A stretch of 64,000 nt of DNA, taken from Myotis daubentonii. Lineage: Eukaryota; Chordata; Mammalia; Chiroptera; Vespertilionidae. A program made the position numbers and the translations under genes. The notes below the pieces were generated by a model. It was not told the DNA's origin. It was given only the letters and a program-made list of their open reading frames with translations, and made no database searches. Shown in pieces: positions 45,714 to 55,395 of the stretch; position 1 is the stretch's first letter; each line of letters starts with the position of its first letter. The stretch spans positions 92,268,641 to 92,332,640 of the forward strand of contig NC_081846.1 of the NCBI RefSeq assembly GCF_963259705.1, written 5' to 3'.

Positions 45714-47320
45714 GGTGTTTGGTTATGTAGTTCTCTCTCTGCTGCGCTGATTCAAAGGCACAAAATACAACACAACAAGGCACAACGTACAAGGTACCGA
45801 ACTAAATGCATTCACGATATTAATAACCCCAAATAAAGGTGACCCCCCAAGCGAAGAGAATTAGGGGATAAAGAAGAAAAAGGAGAAAAAGATTAAAGAG
45901 AAAAATAAAAAACAAAAAGGAGTGCCGAAATGAGATTGGGAAAAGGGAGAGAAAAAAGAACAAAAAGACCAAAAAAAACCAACAACAACAACAACAACAA
46001 CAAAAAATTAAGAGAATGAAATAGAGGTGGGGAAGAGGCTATTTGTATGGGGAGAGCGAGGGATTGGAAATTGGATATATAAGTAGGGTGAAATTTAGTG
46101 GGTAGAAAGAAGGAATGGGTAAAATCCAAAGCAGGAATAGGGTAAGAGAAACAGGACAACAAAAGGGGAAAAGTGAGGAAGAGAGTTTTGGCTTAAGGGT
46201 AAATGTGAGATAGAGAGAAATGATGCTAAAGGAATGATGAAAATAGAGTGTAGAACACTAATCCCAAAATAAAATAAAGAAAAAAAAATAATAATAAAAA
46301 ATAAAATGACACTTGAAAAAATGGTAAAAGGATAGCAATAATACTGGTTAAAAAATGTAGTAATTAAAAAGGTAAAATCAGGTGATGAAAAAAAATAAAA
46401 AATAAAAATAAAATAAAATAGGTTCTTGATGAAATGGTGAAAAAAAGAATTTAAAAATATATATATATATATATAAAAATATTCGGAAGTGAAGGTGCTT
46501 CAGATCTTCCACTCTTCTTTTTGGCACGCCTCAGTCCTGCCAGGCATTCAGGGGAGTGTTGAACTTCCCTGCGATACACTGTCCCTCCGTGCAGTAAACC
46601 ACAGACCTGATTTTAAGGCAGGTTGTATTTGTTTACCAGACTGCCTTTATTTGTGATCACAAAAGAGACAGTTCGTGGCTCTGCCTCTGGGTGGCAGTGT
46701 GTCTGGATTGACCTCCGAGGCTATAAGTCCTCTCTATCAGTAGGGTTTTGTTTTTGTATTTCTCTATGGTATTTGGAACTGGAAAGACCACTGCCCAGAG
46801 CTGGTTCCTTGCCACTGTCTGCTGTTTCCCAGGCTCCCCAAAAAGAACTTTCCCCTACAGGCTCTGCGAATGACCCCAACTGGGGAATCCCATGCACTGG
46901 GTTTAATAATCAAATGCACAGATCAAAGGGGATCTGTAACAAGAGCCTGATATTGTGCGAATTCGCAAGCCTCCACCTTCCAGGTCTGCGCACAGTCTCC
47001 GCGTGCAGTTTCCGCGCGCCCACTCGCCCCTGGCACCAAGCAGCCAGCAGATTGGCAAAGTCCAAGGCTGCTCCTTTACATCCAGTCCAGCTATGGGCTC
47101 ATTTTTCGCATTCCCTTCTGCGGACTCTGTGCGCGAGCTTGGTCCTCCCTCCAACCCGAACTGCAAACCACACCTTTAGGGGATGTCCAACCTTTCCGTG
47201 AGAAGAAGCAGTGCTCGTCTGAGTTCAGGCAGTCACGCTGCTTGAGATCCCTTGTTTCCAGGTTAGTAGCTGGTCTCTGGTTGCCGGCAACAGCTACCCA
47301 AGATGGCGCAGTCTCCGCTC
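45714..47320 (-). promoter_or_regulatory. L1 5' UTR with internal promoter
   Basis: 1.6 kb upstream of ORF1. The distal part (46490-47320) is GC-rich, while the proximal part (about 45840-46480) is almost purely purine on plus (pyrimidine-rich on the L1 sense strand). L1 5' UTRs contain an RNA polymerase II promoter active from the first nucleotide; presence here is inferred from the family and from the full length. Confidence 0.75.
47299..47309 (+). promoter_or_regulatory. YY1-like site at L1 start
   Basis: CAAGATGGCGC, covering nucleotides 12-22 of the L1. It contains the YY1 core (CCAT on the other strand). Human L1 also has a YY1 site within its first 25 nucleotides that sets the start site. 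Here the CAAGATGGCG orientation is antisense to the element. Function is inferred. Confidence 0.5.
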
Positions 47321-47446
47321 GCCAAACTTATTATTATTAAAAACTCATATGGATCATGCTTTGGAGTTATATACAAGAAATTTTGCTTAAATCTAGTTAC
47401 AGATATTTCATCCTCTTCTTTTTCTAGAAGTTTTATAGCTTTTATA

Positions 47447-47659
47447 TCCTATATAATAAAAGGCTAATATGCAAATTGCCCCATCGGGAGTTTGACTGAC
47501 TGGGAGTTTGACTGCTCGCTATGATGTGTGCTGATCACCAGGGGGCAGCACAGGATGAAGGAAGGCCCCAGTTGGCAGCCAGAAGACCCCGATCAGCCCT
47601 GATCGCCGGCCAGGCCTAGGGACCCTACCCATGCATGGTTTCGTGCACTGGGCCTCTAG
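47447..47659 (+). mobile_element. Complete short HeliBat
   Basis: 213 bp from TCCTATATAATAAAAGGC to CGTGCACTGGGCCTCTAG with the terminal palindrome (TGCATGGTTTCGTGCA). Host A at 47446 and host T at 47660. It is inserted in the old L1, 112 bp from the 3' side of the younger L1 duplication. Confidence 0.95.
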
Positions 47660-47880
47660 TGTGTTTATAATTTATTTTGAGTTAATTTTACATAAAACAT
47701 AAGGAATAGGTTGAAGTATTTTTTCTTAAATAATGTCTTATTTTTCCAGCATCATTTGTTAAATAGACTATTATTTTTATTGAATTGCTTTTGCATTTTT
47801 GTCAAAAATAAATAGACTCTATTAATGTGGACATATTTCTGGACTCTCTAATCTGTTTCATTGGTATTTGCATCTATTCT

Positions 47881-48480
47881 TTTAAAAAATATATTTGGCA
47901 TACAATATTATATTAGTTTCAGGTATACAATGTACTCATTCAACATGTTTATATTGCTATGACATGATCATCACACTAGTCTGGTAACAGTTTGTCATTG
48001 TATGACATCATCACCATATTATTGGCTATAGTCCCCTTCACCTTTTTCACCCATGTCCCTTCCTCTCTCCCCTCTGGCAACCATCAGCTTGATCTCTCTT
48101 TCAATAAGTCTGCTTTAGCTTAATTTTGTTTGTTCAATTGCTTCGCTTTTTTACATTAAACATAAAACTGAAATCATACATTATGTATTTTACTCTGACT
48201 TATTTCACTTAATAGCCTCTAGGTCAATTCAGGTTGTCACAAATTGTAAGATTTCATTTTTTATTGCTGTGAAATATTGTATATATGTACCACATCTTCC
48301 TTATTCATTCATATATTGATGAACACCTAAGTTGCTTACATATCTTGGCTATTTTAAATAATGACACAATGGACATAGGGATGCATGTGTTGTTTTGAAT
48401 TAGTGGTTTTGTGTCTATTCTTTCACTTATTCCATTCCATCTTAATTACTCTAATTTTGATATTTTTTTAACAACTTGGA
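47881..48480 (-). mobile_element. Old L1 3'-end fragment
   Basis: Antisense 3' UTR (GTTTCAGGTATACAATGTAC, TCACACTAGTCTGGTAACAG), then the ORF2 end (TTCACTTAATAGCCTCTAGG, GTACCACATCTTCCTTATTC). It is a separate, older subfamily whose 3' end begins at about 47884. Confidence 0.65.
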
Positions 48481-48521
48481 GGTTAAGGATGCCAACCCCA
48501 CACAGTCAAAATCAATTAACT

Positions 48522-49130
48522 ACAGCAGTCCCTTCATATCTACCAGAGATTCCTTTCAGGATCCTTGCAGATACCAAAGTCCATGGATGCTCAAGTCCCT
48601 TACATTAAACCAGAGGCCCCTCAGGCTGGCCTGCACACTCTCACAATCAGGGATCCCACCAGGGATGTCGGACTACTGGTTTCAGCCCATTCCCCACAGG
48701 CCAGGCCAAGGGACCCCACCAGTGCACAAATCTGTGAACTGGACCTGTACCTGTAGTATGAATATAATAACTTTTGTTAATCTCTTTACACCCTCCGCCC
48801 TCCCCCCTCCCCCCTTCCCTCTGAGATTCATCAGTCTGTTCCATTTTTCCATGCCTGTGCATTGAGTGTCTGCCCCCTGGTGGTCACTGTGTGTCATAGC
48901 TACTGTTCGAATGGTCAAACAGTTGAACGGTCACTTAGGCTTTTATATATATTGATGGTATAGAAAAATGCATAGAGTTGGCTCTGCATCCGTGGACTAC
49001 CAGCTATGGGTTGAAGATACTGTTTATCATCTGCAGTTGGTTAAATCTGCAAATTTACAAAAGGTCAATTGGATATTTATTTAAAAAATCTCCATATAAG
49101 TGGAACTGTGCCATTCAAACCTGTGTTACC
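48522..49130 (+). mobile_element. Tigger/pogo-like MITE, interrupted
   Basis: CAGCAGTCCCTTCATATCTA, CAGATACCAAAGTCCATGGA and GCTCAAGTCCCTTACATTAA match the first half, and GGCTCTGCATCCGTGGACTA plus GGGTTGAAGATACTG the second half, of the common Tigger-derived repeats of mammals. The middle is replaced by HeliBat sequence at 48610-48950. Confidence 0.55.
48610..48950 (-). mobile_element. Chimeric HeliBat in Tigger
   Basis: The outer ends are those of a minus-strand HeliBat: CCAGAGGCCCCTCAGG (degenerate CTAG end) at 48610 and the AAGTGACCGTTCAACTG / TATATATAAAAGCC head near 48915-48950. Between them lie an opposing plus-strand 3' end (GTGCACAAATCTGTGAAC...TGTAGT, about 48722-48757) and an L1 3' UTR scrap (about 48759-48855). 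Confidence 0.55.
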
Positions 49131-52100
49131 ACAGTGCCAACTGTCAATTTCCCCATCCCGTGTAATATTTTGCCAGAATTTTTTTTAGGATCACACTGAA
49201 TCTGTAGATTTCTTTCCCCAGCTATACTGACCCATGAGATGTTTTAATGGAACGATAATATCTCTGTCCCTGGCCATTCTTGTCTGATCAGATGTCTTTT
49301 TTCAATTTCCACAGCCACCAGCAGCAGGCTCTCTCCCTCAACCTTAGCTTCCGTTCACATTTTCCAATGTCACTTATAATTAGAATATAGTGAGCAAAAG
49401 TTACATCTGGCCCTGTACGTAGCACAGGGCAGAGAAACCCTGAGGAACAAAAGTAAAGTGTCATGTAATTTAGCAATCTCTATGTACGCTCATTCCTGCT
49501 CCAGCAGAATAATCTATATTATGCCAGCCTAAACCTACATTCACCCCAAAAAACCCAGGCATGTTTTCAATAGTAATTCCCTCAAGTCACAAAATTCAGC
49601 AAGAACTCTACAGAAAGGTAAGGTTAATGTTTTCTGTGATGGACTCCTCTCTGAGATGTGAGGATAGCACTCCACATGGTGGTAGCTTTGATATTTAGAT
49701 TTGCCAGTGCTTTGAAGTAGCCCCAGCTTCTCTTTGGGTGCAAAATTGCTTGCTTCCCATTTCTGATGAGACAAAACATCTAAAGGTAGTAGTAATATGT
49801 CTTAGCCCAGCATTAAAATGTAACAAGCCCCTTAGAGAGAGCAATTCAAGAACCTTACCTTTAATAAAACAAACCGCAAAATGCATACCGAGACTGTATA
49901 ACTAACAGAGGATTAACATCTCGGATTTTTACCCAGGTCCTATAGGATTTTGCTAACAGAGTGTTGCACAACAGAAAGCTAAGCTGGCCATCCTGCACTG
50001 GTGCAGCAGCGGCCCCGGCCCAGCTAAGATTCCCATCTGAAATGGCTATATTCTTCTTTTCAGACCCTCCTGAGGTGATGTGCACTAAAGATTTATTTTC
50101 TTTTCGCTGCTCATTACTCACCTTAGAAAGAAGCCTCTTTAAATTGGACCTAATGAGCAGTTGTCATCTTTAATATTGTATGAAATAAGGCAGGGGTGGT
50201 GGAAAACAGATAAATTTCTCCTTTGGAGCTGTGGTATGAGAGGCACAGGGAGGAGAGGGGCAGGGGGAGGCAGGAGCAGGTTGCTGAGAGGCTTCTGTGA
50301 ATCCCAGGGCCTCTGACTTGCCAGGAGGTGTCCAGTGTCTTTAAGTGAAACTTGCAGATCCAGAATTAAATCCAGGAAAAAATATGAACAGACCCAGATA
50401 AATGAAACTATTCCTAAAATGCTAACCATGTCCTCTTTGCAATGGGAGAGACTTTTGTGTATGTCCCTGCCGGCCTGACATCCTCCTTCTGGCGGCAGAT
50501 TTTCTCACCAGAATTTCAGTCATGAAATATGTGCTGGCTGGGCCTAAACTTTGAGCAGGGAGAGGAAAGTAGTCTTGAAATATATATGAACAAGGCTTGA
50601 TTACTAACTTATTACATTGTTATGTCATCGTTTCTCTGTCCTGCCTGGCGTTGGACATGTGATCAAAGATGGCTTCTTAAATCCTTCTATTACATTTACA
50701 TGTTATTGACAAATCTTCCCCTTTATGGTGAATCATATTTGACTGCAGATTGCACTAAAATCATAGAATTATCTAACTTTCAGGCACTGTTTACAGTCTT
50801 TAGGCAGTAGATACCCTCACTCTCCCACCTAGAGTTGCCTGATGTCTCCAGACTGACCATTTCCCAGACACCCAGCCATTCACATGTGGCTTCTGGATAG
50901 GCTGAAGGGGTAACCTGATACCTAATGCAATTGACAAGAAGCACTAATTAAGACATGCATGTATTAATTAATCTATATTTAGTGAGAACTATAGTGTGCC
51001 TAATTATTAATAATCACTATAAAAGGTGATTACCTATCAGTTCCCAAACTCAAGCATCTGAATTTCTCTTGTCTTATAGCTCCCTCTAGACATGACAACT
51101 CAAATCTAGCTCAAACACTGTTCTTGTATCCATTCACATCAGGAGTTTAGCTCGATTCCTAATATCCATCTCTGGCACATTTTTCTTTAACTCTCTTTTA
51201 CTCAGCATAGATAGGAATCAATATTTTTCTAAGGATTAGGTCTTTCAATGTTGGGCACTCTCTTTAAGAGTAGGTAGCATTTTTTATATTTATTTCTCTA
51301 AGTATTGTCCAGCTGCCCATGAGACCTCAAATGTTATTTTGGACAGAGTAAGTCTATTAACCTACTTTGGAGACATATCTTGCCTTGCGAGAGTATTTGG
51401 AAAAAAGCCCAAACGGTTATAATGGCATGGTCTTGGAGAACACTCAAGGTCAAGTAAATGACTCAATATTTCTGTATTAGACAATAGAAAGCTATTAGAA
51501 AGTTGTTTTGAACACAGCCATAATGAAGTGTATCACAAGATAAATCTGATGAAATTGTGTAATTTAGGTGTCCATATAAGATATATACAGGGAAATTGTT
51601 TGAAAGTTAATAGATTATATCAAAATTAAAGGAAGATTATTTAAATAGGATACTATCAATCATTATGGAAACAAAAAGTGACTGTAAAAAATGTTGGCAT
51701 AAACAAAAAGTATTTCCTGAATAAATAAATGATTAATTCAGTCAGTCATGTATTAATCATTTCTCCTCATTTCATTTTCTGAAAGAACTCAAGTTGACTG
51801 AATGTGATGGACAGAAGAGAACCAAGGAGCATAGGGTGATTCTCGGGAATGGATGGCTGAGACAGTATTGCCTCAGTGGATCTGGTTTTTTCGTCCTTGC
51901 CCTCACTAGAAAAACTAGGCTACTGAGGCACAGGGGAAAGGCAAGTAATTTTAATTTCTGTATATAATAACACCATAGAATTCAGATTACTAAACTTGAA
52001 ATGCAGAGTTACTTCTTCCTCAATATACTGCCAGAAGAGATATACAGGAACCAGAGACAGTGAAAGAAATAATATTTCACATACTCTTTGATAAACAGAA
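49131..52100. other. Nothing firmly recognised
   Basis: About 3 kb, the longest repeat-poor stretch in the window. The scattered frames (up to 96 codons) lack recognisable domains. No splice-flanked exon could be defended. Confidence 0.3.
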
Positions 52101-52116
52101 ATACTATAGATTTTTT

Positions 52117-52368
52117 TGTGTTAATTCTTACCTAAAGATATTTTTTCCATTGATTTTTAGAGAAAGTGGAAGGGAGGTGGGGAGACAGAGAGAGGAAAAC
52201 ATCGTTTTGGGAGAGACACATCGATTGATTGCCTCCTGTAGGCACCATGAATGGCACCAGGCTCCAAGCCTGCAACTGAGTGAGGTACATGCCTTTGACT
52301 AGAATCAAAACTGACACCCTTCAGTCCAAGGCCTGACATGCTAACCACTGAGAAAAACTGGCCAGGGG
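52117..52368 (-). mobile_element. Bat tRNA-SINE
   Basis: Minus-strand SINE with a 15-bp duplication, TACTATAGATTTTTT, at 52102-52116 and 52369-52383. Body: CCATTGATTTTTAGAGAAAG; head near 52340: TGGTTAGCATGTCAGGCC. Confidence 0.9.
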
Positions 52369-52383
52369 TACTATAGATTTTTT

Positions 52384-52788
52384 GATCATGAGAAGAATAA
52401 CGATGAATATTAGAGACATGATAAAAAATAATAAATTTAAATGATTAAAACAGTTAACAGCCAGCCCTGAAATTGGCCCATTCTAACTAATCATATAAAA
52501 ACCATTTGATGAGTACCGACAATTTCCTGGAGAGGGTGCCATAGTTCTCATCAGGTTCACATAGGAGCCCATGACCTTTAACAAAAAAATAAATAAACAA
52601 AAACCATTTGAAATGTGTTCTAGTTAATGCCTAGCTTCCCACACTATAGTTTTTCAGTCTTTAAAATTGCAATTAAGTGACTAATTTAATTTCTAAAATT
52701 GCTATTACATTTTCTTTTAGTGTAGACTGAATTTAAATTATTAATCTACTTGTGATTTGTGTTTCATACTTTTATTCTTATGAATAAA
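52384..52788. other. Nothing recognised
   Basis: AT-rich stretch leading to the HeliBat array. Confidence 0.3.
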
Positions 52789-53411
52789 CTAGAGGACTGG
52801 TGCATGAAATTTATGCATGGAGGAGGTTCCCTCGCCCAGCCTGCACCCTCTCTTAATCCAGGACCCCTCAGGGGATGTCCGACTGCAGGTTTAGGTCTGA
52901 TCCCACAGCAGTCGGACATTCCTCTCAAAATCCAGGACCACTGGCTCCTAACTGCTCGCCTGTCTGCCTGCCAATCGCCCCTAACCATTCACCTGCCTGC
53001 CTGATCTCCCATAACCACTCGCCTGCCTGCCTGATCTCCACTAACCACTCTGTCTGCCTGCCTGATCTCCCCTAGCCGCCTCTGCATTGGTCTCTGCTGC
53101 TGTGGCTTCATCTAGAACAGTGGTTCTCAACCTTGGCTGCACATTAGAATCACCTGGGAATCTTTTTAAAATCCTGATATCTGGGCCCCATCCTCCAGAA
53201 ATTCTGTTTCTTTGTTATGGGGTGGGGCCACAACATTAGTAACAAAGGAACAGAATTTCCGGAGGATGAGGCCCAGATATCAGGATTTTAAAAAGATTCC
53301 CAGGTGATTCTAATGTGCAGCCAAGGTTGAGAACCACTGGTCTAGAAGGACATCTGTAAGGTTGTTCGGCTGTCTGGTTTAATTATCATATTATGCTTTT
53401 TTTGTTATAGA
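52789..53411 (-). mobile_element. HeliBat array, element 1
   Basis: 3' end CTAGAGGACTGGTGCATGAA on plus at 52789; 5' end TCTATAACAAAAAAAGC on minus at 53411. The interior has CTCGCCTGCCTGCCTGAT repeats as at 838-1080. A palindromic hAT MITE is inserted at 53118-53339. Confidence 0.88.
53118..53339. mobile_element. Perfectly nested palindromic hAT MITE
   Basis: 222 bp, CAGTGGTTCTCAACCTTGGC to GCCAAGGTTGAGAACCACTG, almost fully self-complementary, with only about 50 bp of loop. The 8-bp duplication is ATCTAGAA (53110-53117) and GTCTAGAA (53340-53347), one mismatch. Related HeliBats show the uninterrupted site (CTTCATCTGGAATGACATCTGG at about 1107). Confidence 0.93.
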
Positions 53412-54169
53412 CTAGAGGCTTGGTGCATGAAATTCCTGCGTGGAGTGGGAGGAGTCCCTCAGCACGGCCTGTACCTTCTCCAATCTGGGACCCCTTGGGG
53501 GATGTCCGACTGTTGGTTTAGGCCTGATTCACAGGGATCAGGCCTAAACTGGCAGTCAGACATTCCTCTCGGAATCCAGGACCACTGGCTCCTAACCACT
53601 TGCCTGCCTGCCTGCCTGATTGCCCCTAACCACCTCTGCCTGCCTGTCTAATTGTCCCTAATCCTTCTGTCTGCCAGCCTGATCACCCCTACCTTGCCCC
53701 CCTGCAGGCCTGATCTACCATAACATGTACCCCTGCCAGCCTGATTGATCTTAATTTGCTCCCTTGCTGGCCTGATTGCTCCTAACTTGCTCCCTTACTA
53801 GCCTAATCACCCCTAACTGCCTCTGCTTCGGCTCCTGGCCTAAGCCACAGTCTGGACTCCCTCTGTGGGAGGATACTTGGTGGATCAGGGGAAGGCACCG
53901 CCCCCATTAGCCCCCCCTCATCACCCTGATGCTGCTGCCACTGCAGGCCTGAGCTTGGGTCCTACACAGCCGCTCGTGGTTGGCTGAGCCTGGGCCCTTC
54001 GCAGCCGCGCCTCAGGTCTTCGAAGCCGCACCTCAGCCTTTCGCAGCCACTCCTGCCTACCTGAGTCTGGGCCCTTCACAGCCGCTGTGTCTTTTTCCAG
54101 AAGGATGTCTGGAAGGTCGTCCGGAAGACGTCCACCCTAATTAGCATATTACCCTTTTATTAGTATAGA
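53412..54169 (-). mobile_element. HeliBat array, element 2
   Basis: CTAGAGGCTTGGTGCATGAA on plus at 53412; 5' terminus TCTATACTAATAAAAGGG on minus at 54169, followed without gap by element 3. The interior is C-rich with degenerate CCTGATTGCTCCTAACTTGC units and a GCAGCCGC-rich part near 53970-54080. Confidence 0.88.
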
Positions 54170-54632
54170 CTAGAGGCCCGGTGCATGAAAATTCATGCAC
54201 TGGAGGGGGGTCCCTCAGCCTGGCCTTCCCCCTCTCATAGTCTGGGAACCCTCAGGGGATGTCCTACTGATGGGACATCTGTGAGAAGTGAGCAGCTGAT
54301 CTGGGGAAGGCGCCACTCTCATTACCCCCTCACTGCTGCTGCCTCTGCTTCCCTCTGCAGGAGGCAACTAGGTCAATCAGGGAAAGGTGCCAGCCCCATC
54401 ACCCCGCTGCTGCTGCCACTGCCGGCTGCTGTGGCTATGAGGCCTGAGCCCCAGGCCTCACAGCTGCCAGGGCTCACAGCTGACTGAGCCCATGACTGCC
54501 TGAGCCCTGGGCCTCGCAGCTGCTGCCATGACTGCCTGCCTTTGTCTCTTGCAGGTACTGCGGCTCTGCTGTCTGGAAGGACATCTGGAAGACATCTGCT
54601 CTAATTACTATACTACCCTTTTATTAGCATAC
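54170..54632 (-). mobile_element. HeliBat array, element 3
   Basis: CTAGAGGCCCGGTGCATGAA on plus at 54170. The 5' end reads TATGCTAATAAAAGGGTAGT on minus near 54632, one base off the usual TC start. A 67-bp spacer of foreign sequence follows. Confidence 0.82.
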
Positions 54633-54699
54633 ATGTGCTCCAGTTTTCATAAGGGATAATGATCCGATGGTTTGGATGCTTTAAAAGTTTATTTCATAA

Positions 54700-55160
54700 C
54701 TAGTGGCCCGGTGCATGAAATTCATCCATGGGGGGTGTCCCTCAGCCTGCCCTGCACCTTCTCCAATCTGGGATTCCTCTCACAATCTGGGACTGCTGGT
54801 TCCCAACCCCTTGGCTGCCTGACTGCCTGATTGCCCCTAACTGCTCCTGACTGCCAGCCTGCTTGCCCCCAACTGCTCTACCCGCCAGCCTTCACACACC
54901 CAACTGTCCCCCTTTGCTGGCCTGATCACTCCCAACTGACCACTCCTGCCAGCCTTATGGCCCCCAACTACCCTACCCTGATTGCCTCATGGCCCCCAAC
55001 TACCCTCCCCTGCCAGCCTAGTTGCCTCTAATTGCTCTCCTCTGCTGGCCTGGCCACCCACAACTGCCCTCCCCTGCTGGCCATCTTTGACCACATGGGG
55101 TGGCCATCTTGTATGTTGGAGTGATGGTTGATTTGCATATTACCTCTTTATCATATAGGA
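54700..55160 (-). mobile_element. HeliBat array, element 4
   Basis: CTAGTGGCCCGGTGCATGAA on plus at 54700; 5' end TCCTATATGATAAAGAGG on minus at 55160. It abuts element 5 directly. Closely related in its interior (CCCCCAACTGCCCTCCCCTG units) to 20078-20648. Confidence 0.88.
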
Positions 55161-55289
55161 CTAGTAGCCCAGTGCACGAAATTCGTCCACTGGGGTAGGG
55201 GGGATAAGGGGCTCCTCAGTCTGGCCTTCACCCTCTCCAATCTGAGATCCCTCAGGGAATGTCCAACTACCTGTTTGTGCCCACACTTT
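55161..55289 (-). mobile_element. HeliBat array, element 5 (3' part)
   Basis: CTAGTAGCCCAGTGCACGAA with palindrome GTGCACGAAATTCGTCCAC at 55161. The HeliBat text stops near 55289, where mariner-like sequence starts. It may be the 3' end of a large element that resumes and ends at 57722. Confidence 0.75.
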
Positions 55290-55395
55290 TAACAGATAAC
55301 AGCTCCATTGTTGTTTCTTTCTTATGCTTAAAACCATTGGAATTAGTAGGTATTCAAAGTGTGTATACATTTTGGGGGGACACCCTGTATATCTC
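55290..55395 (-). mobile_element. Mariner-like fragment
   Basis: On minus it starts TACAGGGTGTCCCCCCAAAA followed by TGTATACACACTTTG, typical of mariner-family termini. Only one end is recognised. Confidence 0.4.

Larger units (their letters stand above)
40580..47320 (-). mobile_element. L1: Full-length L1 retrotransposon
   Basis: A 6741-bp L1 with both ends defined by a perfect 15-bp duplication, GCCAAACTTATTATT at 40565-40579 and 47321-47335. On minus the order is 5' UTR (47320-45714), ORF1 (45713-44787), a spacer of about 48 bases, ORF2 (44738-40955, one frameshift), 3' UTR and A-rich tail (about 40580-40632). The 3' UTR contains the C-rich/G-rich tract usual for L1 (about 40670-40700). 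High agreement with consensus-like residues and near-intact frames indicate recent activity. It sits inside an older L1, in the same orientation. Confidence 0.96.
39545..47880 (-). mobile_element. Old L1, split by later insertions
   Basis: Antisense old L1: 3' UTR (39545-39780), ORF2 C-terminal text (39790-40293, for example TTTGATTTGCAT-like and TTCTCCCAGTCTGTTGCTTG), and ORF2 continuing at 47336-47446 and 47660-47880 (TTATTTTTCCAGCATCATTT, GACATATTTCTGGACTCTCT). It has received a SINE (40294-40515), the full-length L1 (40580-47320) and a HeliBat (47447-47659). No frame survives. Confidence 0.7.

Noticed and set aside
42517..45750. Hydrophobic frames on the plus strand (up to 212 codons)
   Set aside because: Antisense shadows of L1 ORF2 and ORF1, whose A-rich codons give Phe/Leu/Ser-rich complements.
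46623..47201. 192-codon plus frame in the L1 5' UTR as an antisense ORF
   Set aside because: Antisense ORFs exist in some primate L1s, but there is no similarity that I can claim and the composition follows the GC-rich UTR.
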